In this document: one piece after another, positions 20,927 through 30,796 of the stretch
Layout: each line of letters begins with the position of its first letter
Numbering within the stretch: the first letter of the stretch is position 1
Assembly: GCA_016869435.1 (NCBI GenBank)
Contig: VGEB01000002.1
Span: 16,310 to 80,309 of the forward strand
From: Alphaproteobacteria bacterium
GTDB taxonomy: Bacteria > Pseudomonadota > Alphaproteobacteria > Rhizobiales > Beijerinckiaceae
Length of the DNA stretch: 64,000 nucleotides
Direction: 5' to 3'
Notes under the pieces: model-generated
The model's database searches: none
The model's input: only the letters and a program-made list of their open reading frames with translations
What the model was told of the DNA's origin: nothing
Position numbers and translations under genes: made by a program

Positions 20927-21934
20927 TCATTTCGGCCGCAGCTCCATGCCGACTTTCCTGCCGATGAAGCGCAGCGTATAGCCGCGTTTGTAATCGAGAT
21001 CCGCGGGAACGACTCCGGCTTTCGCCATCTTGTCGAAAAAGCTTTTCATTCGCGCGTCGGTAATCGCGCCGACGCCTTGCGTCAGCGCGTCGCCCGAATC
21101 GACGACGCCGCGCTCCTTCATCCTGGCGAGAGAATAGGCGATCTGGCCGTCGGTCATCTCCGGATTGTCGCGTTTGATCATGGCGTTCGCCCGTGCGTTG
21201 TCGCCGTAGAGGTAATTGTACCAACCGATGATCGACGCGTCGACGAAGCGCTGCACGAGTTCCGGCGTCTTGGCGATGGTGTCGGCGCGCGTCTCGATCG
21301 TCGTCGAATAGCCGTCATATCCATAGTCGGGCAAAAGGAAGACGTTGGGCCTGAATCCGCCCTCGCGTTCGATGGCGTAAGGCTCCGAAGTGAGAAGTCC
21401 CTGCTGAATCGCGCTCTTGTCGGCAATGAAGGGCGCCGAATTGAAATTGTAGGGCTTCACATTTTTGTCCGTGAAGCCGTATGCCTGCTTCAGCCATTGC
21501 CAAATCGAAACGCGCATGTCGCTGGCGATGAAGGCTGTCGCCTTGGGCAGGTCTTCGAAGCGATCGAGGCCGACGTCGGGATGCGACATGAAAATAACCG
21601 GATCGAGCTGAAACATGCTCGCGATGGTGACGATGGGCACGTTCTGCTGCGCCGACTCGAACATCTGAATGGTGTTGGCGCCCATCGCGAAGTCGACCCG
21701 GCCGGCCGCGAGCAGCAGTCGCGCATTGAGTTGCGGCCCGCCCTGCATAAGGGTCACGTCGAGTCCATACCGCGCATAAGTGCCGTCGGCGATGGCCTGA
21801 TAGAATCCGCCGTGCTCGGCCTGCGCGCGCCAATTGGTCGCGAAGCTGACCTTGTCGAGCGCATGCGCAGACGCAGCGAAGAGGAGCGTGATCGCAACGA
21901 ACAGAATTCCGGCGAAGGCGCTGCGCGCTGTCAC
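20927..21934 (-). CDS. ABC transporter substrate-binding protein (NMT1/THI5-like)
   Basis: VSFATNWRAQAEHGGFYQAIADGTYARYGLDVTLMQGGPQLNARLLLAAGRVDFAMG; GTG start inferred before the signal peptide. Confidence 0.85.
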   Translation of the reverse strand: MTARSAFAGILFVAITLLFAASAHALDKVSFATNWRAQAEHGGFYQAIADGTYARYGLDVTLMQGGPQLNARLLLAAGRVDFAMGANTIQMFESAQQNVPIVTIASMFQLDPVIFMSHPDVGLDRFEDLPKATAFIASDMRVSIWQWLKQAYGFTDKNVKPYNFNSAPFIADKSAIQQGLLTSEPYAIEREGGFRPNVFLLPDYGYDGYSTTIETRADTIAKTPELVQRFVDASIIGWYNYLYGDNARANAMIKRDNPEMTDGQIAYSLARMKERGVVDSGDALTQGVGAITDARMKSFFDKMAKAGVVPADLDYKRGYTLRFIGRKVGMELRPK

Positions 21935-22165
21935 GTTTCTTTCTCCCTCGGTCAGTTCGTTATTGTCGTCGTATTGCGACCCAAAAAAGCGAACGCGTTG
22001 ACGCTTCGCGGTCGACCATTGGGCCATGAACTGCTTCGGGGAACGATATCCGAGCGCGTGGCGCGGGTGAAGCGCGGCGCGCTCGAAATCGGTCGGCGGC
22101 GGGCGCCCGCTCCGCTGGGTCCGAGTGGCGCCGGTCGGCGTGGGGCATCGCGATTCATGCTCTAA

Positions 22166-23623
22166 TTAAGCGGGCTCAGCCCCTTCTCCCCAAATCGAGA
22201 GTCCGGCGCTTTGCGTCTTCTTATTTCTTATTAATGGCGGTCGTAAAATCGAGGTGACGCTCTGCTCAGCGCGATTAAAAATTTTGGTAAGGACACCGTC
22301 GTTCGAGATCACGCCGGCGATGCCGATCAGCGCATAAATACCCGCGCACATCGCCGCGGCTTTCCCAAAACGTGGCCGGTTCAGGGCTTGCGGCCACAGC
22401 GCCAATAACGCGAATCCGAGCGCCGCGCCGCCGAGAGCGCCGCCGAAATGACCAGCGTAATCGATCTTGCTCCCACCGGGCGCAGTGATGAGCGGAATCA
22501 ATGAAGGCAGAAGAGTTTGCATCGCTGTCGCCACCATCAGCGTGCGCATCCGGCCCGGCGGGAAATGCCGGCTCGCCAGAGCTGTCGCGGCGAAGAGACC
22601 GACGATCCCGCCGGAGGCGCCGACACTAACCAGATCGGCCGGATTGAGCGCCACCGACATCAGCGAACCAGCAATGGCGCTACCGGAAAAAATTGCCGCA
22701 AACCAGCCAGAGCCGACATAGCGTTCGAACCGCACGCCAACGATCCATAATGAAATGCAGTTCAGAACGAGATGTTCGAAATTCGCATGCAGAAGCGGCG
22801 CGGTAAAAATGCGCAGCCACTCTCCCTCATCGACCGCCGTTCTGAACACGCCGCCGAATTGCACCAGCGTCTCAATCGAAGGCGACCGCGCGGCGCCCGA
22901 CGAGCCGCTCGTAGCGCCGAGTTCGGCTAAGAAAATCAGGACGAGCAGCGCGGTCAATCCTGCGGTGACATAGGGGAAAGTCGCGGCAGCTTCGCTCTGC
23001 GCCTCATGCTCCTGCGCGGCGACATCAGCCTCCCGCGCATGGATCCGCCCCAAAGGTGAATCTTCAGGCCGCGCCGCTTTGGCGGCGTCCACGCGCGCGC
23101 TGAAGAGGTCGAGAAATCGCGCCTCGTCTTCGGGTCGCGAATTGAGCGGGATGGCGAAACGCGCCGCCGTCTTCGTTCCGCACAGGAATAGCGTCCAACC
23201 AGTGAGGCCTTTCCAGCACATTTCGGCGGCGACATCGGGATAAGGCGTCACAACAAGGATGCGAGCCTCTAGATGTGCAAAATATTCAAAGTTCTGCACG
23301 GCGGCCCAGGGAAGAACGCCGTCATAAGCCGCCGGACAAGCAACGCCTTCGTTCGTCAAGATGGCGGTGTCGCGCCCGGATGCGACGAGTCGACGCAAAA
23401 GCGCCAGGCCACCCAATCCGAACAAGACGACCGATACGCCCCCAAAGGCCGCTTCCACTCGACCAGACCGTGGATTTAACGACATCTCCAGCCCGATCGC
23501 CAAAAAAACAAGGCTGATGAGAAAAAATCGCAACAAGGAGCCACGTGATTCGCGCAGTCTGAGGAATATTTGATCGGCCTCCATCTGCACCGCAGGCGCC
23601 GCCTGATGCACGGGTGAAATCAT
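22166..23623 (-). CDS. Rhomboid family intramembrane serine protease
   Basis: C-terminal FEHLVLNCISLWIVG, VSVGASGGIVGLFAATAL (GxSG), YAGHFGGALGGAALGF. Confidence 0.85.
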   Translation of the reverse strand: MISPVHQAAPAVQMEADQIFLRLRESRGSLLRFFLISLVFLAIGLEMSLNPRSGRVEAAFGGVSVVLFGLGGLALLRRLVASGRDTAILTNEGVACPAAYDGVLPWAAVQNFEYFAHLEARILVVTPYPDVAAEMCWKGLTGWTLFLCGTKTAARFAIPLNSRPEDEARFLDLFSARVDAAKAARPEDSPLGRIHAREADVAAQEHEAQSEAAATFPYVTAGLTALLVLIFLAELGATSGSSGAARSPSIETLVQFGGVFRTAVDEGEWLRIFTAPLLHANFEHLVLNCISLWIVGVRFERYVGSGWFAAIFSGSAIAGSLMSVALNPADLVSVGASGGIVGLFAATALASRHFPPGRMRTLMVATAMQTLLPSLIPLITAPGGSKIDYAGHFGGALGGAALGFALLALWPQALNRPRFGKAAAMCAGIYALIGIAGVISNDGVLTKIFNRAEQSVTSILRPPLIRNKKTQSAGLSIWGEGAEPA

Positions 23624-24185
23624 CGCCGCTCATTTCTCTAAATTAAATGACTGACTATCGCTGAAACCGTCGGCTTACGTATAAGCTTTCTTGGGGTTTT
23701 GTCACCTTCATAAGCCGCAATAGCCTCAGCAGACCGACCTGACCGGCGTAAATCCGTTGGGATTGACATTCGCGGCGCCCGCATTCGCCAATGCCGTTCG
23801 CAGAAGATAAAGTTCGCTGCAAAAAAAAGATGCGACGTTGGCGGCGCAGACAATCGCGCGCTCTAACCGCGGACCTGGGAACCATCTTGCGGCGAACGCC
23901 AAGCGTCACCCCAACAATCCAACAATTATTTCGTCCGATTGAGCGAGCCTCCTTCACACAATCGAACCCTCGCGAGAAACTGAAATGAATTTCAGTGCTT
24001 GCGCCGCGCTCGCCGGCGCCGGATTGACGCTGCAAGCGGGGCCGCGGTTGAGGCGCCGCCTCCCTCGTCATATTAGACTGAGGTCGATTAGGATTGAGGT
24101 CGCCTAGACGCTGACAGCGCCCGGGGGCTGGTGCGAAAGTCCAAGTGGCTGTCCGCGACGAACCCGCCCGCCCGAGCCCCGGAAA

Positions 24186-24311
24186 TCACCCCTGGCGCGC
24201 CTTGTAGCGCCGCTGCACCTTGTTGATCACATAGACGCGGCCCTTGCGTCGCACGATCTGATTGGCGCGATGGCGCGAGCGCAGCGATTTCAATGAGTTA
24301 CGAATTTTCAT
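24186..24311 (-). CDS. rpmJ: 50S ribosomal protein L36 (41 aa)
   Basis: Reverse-strand translation [41 protein letters not shown]; too short for the ORF track. Confidence 0.95.
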   Translation of the reverse strand: MKIRNSLKSLRSRHRANQIVRRKGRVYVINKVQRRYKARQG

Positions 24312-24420
24312 CGGTCTAACCCCGGCAATGGTGAACTGGCCGGGATACGCCCAGCGCTTCGTTGGCCCCGCCTATGCCCTATTTCGCCCCGGCGATCAAG
24401 CCGGGTCGTCCGTTTCCCGC

Positions 24421-26688
24421 TCAAAAGCGGGCATTGACGAAGACCCGCAAATTCGCGCCTGGCAGCAGCACTTCGTCCTTTCTGAAGGAAACGCTGTTGC
24501 GAATGTTCTCGTTGAGGAGATTGTCGCCGACGAGTCCAAGCGTCAGTTCGCGGCCGCGCGGATCGCCTGGTTCGAACAGCATCCGAAAGCTGAGTTCAGC
24601 TCTCAGCAGATTGTAGCCCTTTGTCGGCGTTTCATTTGTCGGGTCGATATCGCGCTGGGCGAAGGCGTGCAGAAGGTTGACGCGCGCCAGCCAGTTCATG
24701 TCGCGCCAGAACAGGCCGCCGCCGAGCCGAACGGGCGGGACGCGGGGAACGTTGCCGCCGCCCTCGAATGTCGCGCGCACGACGTCAAACTGATGCTCGA
24801 CGCCAAAAACACCGTCAAACATAGGCGCAACGTCGAGCTGGCTCTGAAACTCGCCGCCGCGAAAGACGGCATTGCGCTGCGCATAGAACGCCTGGCGGAG
24901 GTCGCCCTCGCCCTTGAAGGCGCAGCTCGCAATGTCGCTTTCGCAGACCGCGCCGGTGAGATTTCGGAAGATGAAGCCGTCAAAGCGCGTGACATAGGCG
25001 GTCGCCTCGAAGCGGAAGGGCCCGATGGGCCGGCGCAGGCCGATTTCGATCGTTTTCGCCCCTTCGATTCCAAGATTGGGGTTGCCGATATCGAAGGTCC
25101 CTGTCGCCTCATGTACGCCCCGCGAAAAGAGCTCGGGCGCGCGCGGCGCGCGTTCGACATATTGGGCAGTCAGGCTGGCGACGACGCCTTCCGGCAAATC
25201 CTGCAAAAATCCGAAGGCGGCGCTCTTTGGCGTGAAGTTGCGCACGCGGGGGATTTGCGCGCCCGGCTCGATAAGGAATTCGGGCGCTTCGCCGGCGATA
25301 AGGAGGTCCGGGAAGGCGCCGGAAACGGTCGCGTGTTCGATGCGCCCGGCAAGCTGCATTTTCGATGTTTCGGTCAGCTTGAACTCATTGAACCAATAGC
25401 CGGCGACGCTGCGCGTTCGATTGGGGTCGAAGAGTCCGCCCTCGCGCCCAGGCGCGGTCAGGATCTGATGCATGCCCTGAACGCCGAAGGCGCTGGTCAG
25501 GGTCGCGAAGGACAAGTCGACGGGACGAAGCTGCGTTTCGACGCGCGCCTCGAGATCCTTGTTGGTGAAGGTCTGCTGGACGCCGTTGAACCCGTCCTCA
25601 TTGGCGAGTTCATGGTGCTTGTAGTCGGTGAGCCCCGCCCAGAAGCGGACGGCTTCGATATAGGCCGACGGCGGACGGAATTCGCCCTTGGTCGTCGCGC
25701 GGGTCTGGCGAAGCTCGATGCGCGTATTGGTCTCCGTCGGCTCGACGCCGGGGATGTGGTAGCGCGAGTTGAACTGAGTCACCGCGAAGCCGACGAAGCC
25801 GCCGTCGAAGAAATAGGAGGCGCCGGCCGAGCCGCCGGCCGATCGCATCGACGAATTCGGCTGCCGTCCAAAAACGGGGGGCGGCGGGTCCGGCGGATAA
25901 AGATAGGGATAGCCGGGGATGAGGTAGTCGCTGCTGCGACGGCCGTGGACATCGACGTGGATCGCGACATTGCCGCGGCCGGCGTCGAGCAGGGTTGCGT
26001 TCTCCAGCCCGTTATCGACGGTCATCACTGCCCCGCGCGACTCCACGATCGAGCAGCCCTCTGTGTCCGCCGTCGGGATGCGCGCGATACGGCAGGGCAA
26101 GGCAGTAGGAATGCGATTGTTCTCGACATTGACGACGCCGCCGATTGCCTGCGACCCCCAGCGTAGCGTGGCGGGCCCGCGCACCACCTCGACCTGGCTC
26201 GCGGCGACGGGATCGAGCGGAACGGCGTGGTCCTCGCCGAGTTCCGAAACGCCGCTGTTGCTGATGCCATTTTCCTGAATGCGCACCCGGTAATTGTCGA
26301 GGCCGCGCACGATGGGGCGGCTTGCCGCGCCGGGCGCGAAGCTCGATCCGGTGACGCCCGGCTTGGCGAACAGCACATCGCCCAGCGTCGCGCCCGGTGA
26401 GCGCCGCAGCTCCCCGCTTGTGACGACGGTCACCGTCGCGAACTGATCGGCGACGATGGGGAGGACGCCTTGCGGCGCCACAGCAGCTTCGCGCGGCTCG
26501 GGTCCGCTCGGACGCGCGACGCCGCGGCTGCGCCCGCCGGGCGCTGGCGGCAAATGGGGAGGAGAGACGGTCTTGCTGCGGGTGATCGGACTGACGGCGC
26601 CGACTTCGATCGTCGGCAAAGCCTGCTGAGCCGAGGCGCTCGCGCTGACAAGAAACACGGCCGCGCCGGCAATAACGCTTCTCCTCAT
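24421..26688 (-). CDS. TonB-dependent outer membrane receptor, ZnuD-like
   Basis: Plug: SSFAPGAASRPIVRGLDNYRVRIQENGISNSGVSELGEDHAVPLDPVAASQVEVVRGPATLRWGSQAIGGVVNV; C-terminal beta-barrel ending in F. Confidence 0.88.
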   Translation of the reverse strand: MRRSVIAGAAVFLVSASASAQQALPTIEVGAVSPITRSKTVSPPHLPPAPGGRSRGVARPSGPEPREAAVAPQGVLPIVADQFATVTVVTSGELRRSPGATLGDVLFAKPGVTGSSFAPGAASRPIVRGLDNYRVRIQENGISNSGVSELGEDHAVPLDPVAASQVEVVRGPATLRWGSQAIGGVVNVENNRIPTALPCRIARIPTADTEGCSIVESRGAVMTVDNGLENATLLDAGRGNVAIHVDVHGRRSSDYLIPGYPYLYPPDPPPPVFGRQPNSSMRSAGGSAGASYFFDGGFVGFAVTQFNSRYHIPGVEPTETNTRIELRQTRATTKGEFRPPSAYIEAVRFWAGLTDYKHHELANEDGFNGVQQTFTNKDLEARVETQLRPVDLSFATLTSAFGVQGMHQILTAPGREGGLFDPNRTRSVAGYWFNEFKLTETSKMQLAGRIEHATVSGAFPDLLIAGEAPEFLIEPGAQIPRVRNFTPKSAAFGFLQDLPEGVVASLTAQYVERAPRAPELFSRGVHEATGTFDIGNPNLGIEGAKTIEIGLRRPIGPFRFEATAYVTRFDGFIFRNLTGAVCESDIASCAFKGEGDLRQAFYAQRNAVFRGGEFQSQLDVAPMFDGVFGVEHQFDVVRATFEGGGNVPRVPPVRLGGGLFWRDMNWLARVNLLHAFAQRDIDPTNETPTKGYNLLRAELSFRMLFEPGDPRGRELTLGLVGDNLLNENIRNSVSFRKDEVLLPGANLRVFVNARF

Positions 26689-26709
26689 CGAGGCCCGCTC
26701 TCTTTTCGA

Positions 26710-26730
26710 CTATGTTATAACATAACATAG
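26710..26730. promoter_or_regulatory. Candidate Zur box upstream of the TonB receptor
   Basis: CTATGTTAT-AAC-ATAACATAG: 9-bp perfect inverted arms, 3-nt spacer, about 22 bp upstream of the start codon. Confidence 0.6.
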
Positions 26731-26828
26731 CCAGAGCCGGCTGAAGCCTGTCAATGCGCCTTCGTTCGGCGTGACGACGTCAGCGCCATCTGTGGCCTTC
26801 ATGCCACAGTTGAGCGGTCAGATAGGTC

Positions 26829-27563
26829 TCAAACGGTCGCGCGGACTTTTCCGGCGCGATAGTTCTCCCAGCCATGCGCGCGCAGCTTGCAGGCCGGGCA
26901 TTCGCCGCAGCCGTAGCCCCAATCGAAGCGGCGGCCCCTCTCGCCGAGATAGCAAGTGTGGGTTTCCTCGACGATGAGCCGCACCAGCGCTTCGCCGCCG
27001 AGCGATTCAGCCAGCCGCCAGGTTGCCGCCTTGTCGATCCACATCAGCGGCGTATGGATGGTAAAGCCGCGGTCCATGCCGAGACTGAGCGCCTGCGCCA
27101 TGGCGCGGATGGTCTGGTCGCGGCAGTCGGGATAGCCGGAATAGTCGGTCTCGCACATGCCGCCGACGAGATCGGCGATCCCGCACCGATAGGCGAGCGC
27201 GGCGGCGAAGGTCAGAAACAGCAGATTGCGCCCCGGAACGAAAGTGTTAGGCAGCCCGTCGGCGGCGAAAGCGATCTCGGCGTCGCGGGTCAACGCGGTT
27301 TCGGAAATGGCGCCGAGCGCCTCGATTGAAATCGTGCGATCCTCGCCAAGCCGCTCGGCCCAAAGTGGCGAGAGCCGCGCGAGGCCGTCGCGCAGCCCCG
27401 CCCGGCGCGAAAGTTCGACGCGATGGCGCTGGCCGTAATCGAACCCGACGGTCTCGACGCTCTCGAAGCGCGACAGCGCCCAGGCGAGGCAGGTTGTCGA
27501 ATCCTGCCCGCCGGAAAACAGAACAAGCGCCGAGGCGCCTTGAGTCGCGAGGTCGTTCGTCAT
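26829..27563 (-). CDS. queC: 7-cyano-7-deazaguanine synthase
   Basis: [33 protein letters not shown], zinc motif [14 protein letters not shown]. Confidence 0.96.
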   Translation of the reverse strand: MTNDLATQGASALVLFSGGQDSTTCLAWALSRFESVETVGFDYGQRHRVELSRRAGLRDGLARLSPLWAERLGEDRTISIEALGAISETALTRDAEIAFAADGLPNTFVPGRNLLFLTFAAALAYRCGIADLVGGMCETDYSGYPDCRDQTIRAMAQALSLGMDRGFTIHTPLMWIDKAATWRLAESLGGEALVRLIVEETHTCYLGERGRRFDWGYGCGECPACKLRAHGWENYRAGKVRATV

Positions 27564-27653
27564 CGTCTAATTTGCGTCATCTGCTGAAAGCGCGACGCCG
27601 TCCTCGCCCGTCGCCATTAAGTCGCCCATGTCAGAACCCGGAACGAGACCGAT

Positions 27654-28265
27654 ATGCTGCTCTATAATACGCCGCTCGCGCCCAATCCCAGGAGGGTGCG
27701 CATTTTTCTTGCTGAAAAGAACGTCACGATTCCCATGCGCGACGTCAATCTCATGGCGCATGAGCACAAGAACGAAGCCTATTCGGCCGTCAACGCGCTT
27801 GAGGAAGTCCCGGCGCTCGTTCTCGACGACGGCGCCGTGCTCACGGAATCCGTCGCCATCTGCCGCTACATCGAATCGCTTTATCCAGAGCCGCCGCTCT
27901 TTGGGCGAGACGGACGCGAACAGGCCTTCGTCGAGATGTGGCAGCGGCGGGTGGAATTCCGCCTGTTCGCGCCGGTGGCGCTCGCCTTTCGTCACAGCCA
28001 TCCGGCGCTGGCGCGGCTCGAGTCGCCGCAGAGACCGGAATTCGCCGAGCTTCAGCGGCCGCGCGCGCAGCAGATGATGCGTTTTCTTGACCAGGAACTC
28101 GCCTCGCGGCGCTTCATCGCCTCCGACGATTTCACCATCGCCGACATCACCGCCATCGTCGCGATGGATCTGACAAAGTTCGCGCGCGTCGAAATCCCAC
28201 CGGACTTGCCGCATCTTTCGCGCTGGCGGGCGGAAGTCTCGGCGCGTCCGAGCGTCGTCCCCTAA
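27654..28265 (+). CDS. Glutathione S-transferase family protein
   Basis: MLLYNTPLAPNPRRVRIFLAEK, EEVPALVLDDGAVLTESVAICRYIE. Confidence 0.9.
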   Translation: MLLYNTPLAPNPRRVRIFLAEKNVTIPMRDVNLMAHEHKNEAYSAVNALEEVPALVLDDGAVLTESVAICRYIESLYPEPPLFGRDGREQAFVEMWQRRVEFRLFAPVALAFRHSHPALARLESPQRPEFAELQRPRAQQMMRFLDQELASRRFIASDDFTIADITAIVAMDLTKFARVEIPPDLPHLSRWRAEVSARPSVVP

Positions 28266-28910
28266 ATGAGCCGGCGCGTCTCAGCTTTGACGCTCGACGC
28301 AGTCGCGGCGCGCATCCGCGCCTGCCGCGTCTGCGTCGAGACGCCCATGGGCGAGAGGCTGCCACATGAACCGCGGCCGGTGTTTCGCGTCTCGCCCACT
28401 GCGCGGCTTCTCTTGGCGAGCCAGGCGCCCGGCAATCTCGTCAATCAGACCGGCGTTCCCTTCAACGATCCTTCCGGCAATCGGCTGCGCGACTGGATGG
28501 GCGTCGACCGCGACACCTTCTATGACGCCTCGCGCATCGCCATCGCGCCGATGGGCTTTTGCTTCCCGGGGAACGACGCCGCGGGCGGCGACCTGCCGCC
28601 GCGTCCTGAGTGTCGCGCCCGCTGGCACGACTTGCTGTTCGCGGCCCTGCCGCAGATCGAAACGGTCATCGCCATCGGCAGATATGCGCAGGACTATCAC
28701 TTCGCGCGCCTCGGCCACGCTCTGCCCAAGGGTGCCGGCGTCTCGCAGATCGTCGCGCGCTGGCGTGAATTCCAGAACGCTCGGCCGCTGATCTTCCCCC
28801 TCCCCCATCCGTCCTGGCGCAACACGGGCTGGCTGAAGCGCAATCCCTGGTTCGAAGCGGAAGTCCTGCCGGCGGTTCGCGCAGAGGTCGCGCGGCTCGT
28901 GAAAACGTGA
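28266..28910 (+). CDS. Uracil-DNA glycosylase superfamily protein
   Basis: RLLLASQAPGNLVNQTGVPFNDPSGNRLRDWMG and FPLPHPSWRNTGWLKRNPWFEAEV. Confidence 0.85.
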   Translation: MSRRVSALTLDAVAARIRACRVCVETPMGERLPHEPRPVFRVSPTARLLLASQAPGNLVNQTGVPFNDPSGNRLRDWMGVDRDTFYDASRIAIAPMGFCFPGNDAAGGDLPPRPECRARWHDLLFAALPQIETVIAIGRYAQDYHFARLGHALPKGAGVSQIVARWREFQNARPLIFPLPHPSWRNTGWLKRNPWFEAEVLPAVRAEVARLVKT

Positions 28911-29761
28911 GACAAGGCCGCGTGACGAGAGTTCTCATCGGAGACGCCGCGCGCCGAGTCGAGATCGGCGACGACCTGCCCTTAACGCTGATCGCCGGCC
29001 CCTGCGCGCTCGAAAGCGCCGACATGGCGCTCGAAGTCGCCAGCGAACTCGCCCAGCTCGGCAAGCGGCTGAACATCGGCGTCGTCTTCAAGGCGTCCTT
29101 CGACAAAGCCAACCGCACGAGCGGCGTCTCGCCGCGCGGCGTCGGCCTCGACGCCGCTCTGCCGATCTTCGCCGAGGTGAAGAAAAAGACCGGCCTGCCG
29201 GTGACGACCGACGTGCATGAAACATGGCAATGCGCGCCCGTCGCCGAGATCGTCGACCTCTTGCAGATTCCCGCCTTCCTGTGCCGTCAGACCGATCTCA
29301 TCGTCGCGGCGGCAAGGACGGGGCGCCCGGTCAACATCAAGAAGGGACAGTTCCTCGCGCCGTGGGACATGGTCCATGCTGTCGAGAAGGCGCGCGCGGC
29401 GGGTGGGGGCGGCGTGCTCGTCACCGAGCGCGGAACGAGCCTGGGCTATAACGCCCTCGTCGCCGATATGCGCGCGCTGCCGATCTTGAAGGAAACGACT
29501 TGCGCGCCGGTTATCTTCGACGCGACGCACGCCGTCCAGCAACCAGGCGGTCATGGCGCGTCATCGGGCGGCGAGCGGCGCTTCGTCTCGACGCTCGCCC
29601 GCGCCGCGGTCGCCGTCGGCGTCGCCGGGCTTTTTATCGAGACCCATCCCGATCCGGGCGCAGCCGTCTCCGACCGCGAAACGCAAATCCCGCTCTCCGA
29701 ACTTGGCGCGCTGATGGAGGAGCTTCTCGCCTTCGACAGGCTGGCGAAAGGGCGACGCTGA
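28907..29761 (+). CDS. kdsA: 3-deoxy-8-phosphooctulonate synthase
   Basis: LIAGPCALESADMALEVA, FKASFDKANRTS, LCRQTDLIVAAARTGRPVNIKKGQFLAPWDM; true start probably the GTG near 28922. Confidence 0.95.
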   Translation: MRQGRVTRVLIGDAARRVEIGDDLPLTLIAGPCALESADMALEVASELAQLGKRLNIGVVFKASFDKANRTSGVSPRGVGLDAALPIFAEVKKKTGLPVTTDVHETWQCAPVAEIVDLLQIPAFLCRQTDLIVAAARTGRPVNIKKGQFLAPWDMVHAVEKARAAGGGGVLVTERGTSLGYNALVADMRALPILKETTCAPVIFDATHAVQQPGGHGASSGGERRFVSTLARAAVAVGVAGLFIETHPDPGAAVSDRETQIPLSELGALMEELLAFDRLAKGRR

Positions 29762-30005
29762 TATCAGTCGCGCCTAGAGTTCTCATTTGGGACAGGCCAG
29801 GCCTGATCGGAGATAGCCAAGCAGGCGCGCCGGATGAATGTCATCTTCGCTTCTCCCTCGCCGGCCGCGCTGATCACCGCCGCCGCATCCGACAGCGCGC
29901 GGCGCAGATGCTGTCTGTCATCCTGTCAGACTGACGGGCGTTTCTTTTACGAGAGATCAGACCGCGCGATGATTGACGCGGATGAGGTCGCGCCAAACCG
30001 CGAAG

Positions 30006-30275
30006 TCAATTCACTTTGAACTCGCCGTTAAGGAGCTTCATCTCAGCAGGCTTGATGAGGTTTGAATGCGCCACGATGACCGAATGGAGCGGACCATCGA
30101 GGCTGCGCATCCAGAAGTTGAGAAATTTGCGCAGCTCTGGGAAGTCCGGATGGAGATCATACTCCTGCCAGATATAAGATTGGATGATCTTCGGATAATC
30201 GGGCAGACCATAGAGAATATTCGCCGTCGTCAGGCCGTAGCCTTCGAGCTGCAGACGGAAGCCGCTGGACGCCAT
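30006..30275 (-). CDS. Usg family protein
   Basis: LQLEGYGLTTANILYGLPDYPKIIQSYIWQEYDLHPDFPELRKFLNFWMRSLDGPLHSVIVAHSNLIKPAE matches remembered Usg family pattern. Confidence 0.8.
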   Translation of the reverse strand: MASSGFRLQLEGYGLTTANILYGLPDYPKIIQSYIWQEYDLHPDFPELRKFLNFWMRSLDGPLHSVIVAHSNLIKPAEMKLLNGEFKVN

Positions 30276-30571
30276 GCCCTTCTCCTCGGCGGTTCGATTC
30301 GCCCCAGATTAGGAGCAAATCTTCCGAGGGCAAGCGCTTTGGAAGGTAAAGCCATTCAAAAACAATGTGCTGGTAGCAGACCGGGCTGAGTGCCAGATCC
30401 GTGCGCGTTCAGATATCGTCGCGCCCAAAGTTTGGATGTTCGCGCGCGTCCCGCTCCCTGCGCCTTCAAAGAGACGGCGCAGCTTTGCGCGTCAGATCGT
30501 CTCCGTAGCGCCCATGCCCAGCTGATGCGGAGCCAGTCTTGCCTGGCCCCGCGCCGAACGAAAACAGCCGA

Positions 30572-30649
30572 TCAGAACTCTGCTGATTCGTAGCTGGTGA
30601 TTTCCATGCCGACGCAGATTTCGATGAGAGTGGGTTGCGACCATGCCAT
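30572..30649 (-). CDS. pqqA: PQQ precursor peptide PqqA (25 aa), solitary copy
   Basis: Reverse translation MAWSQPTLIEICVGMEITSYESAEF* with conserved E-I-T-S-Y core (E and Y are PQQ precursors); RBS GGAGGAGC 6 nt upstream; no pqqBCDE in the window. Confidence 0.93.
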   Translation of the reverse strand: MAWSQPTLIEICVGMEITSYESAEF

Positions 30650-30796
30650 GGCGTTGCTCCTCCAGATTCCCTGTCCGCCAAGACGGCGGTTCCGATCAAG
30701 AATAGTGAGTGGCGCGCAGCTTTTCACCTTCAAACTTGCGTCATGCACGCTTCCGAAATTTCCCGATCGCCGGCGGGAGGACTTGTTTCAGCTGGA

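Noticed and set aside
20840-22165. 441-aa plus-strand ORF
   Set aside because: Antisense to the NMT1-like binding protein gene; no domain signature.
24262-26166. 634-aa plus-strand ORF antisense to the TonB receptor
   Set aside because: High-GC antisense shadow ORF; low-complexity R/A/E-rich sequence with no domain, while the opposite strand encodes a clear TonB receptor.
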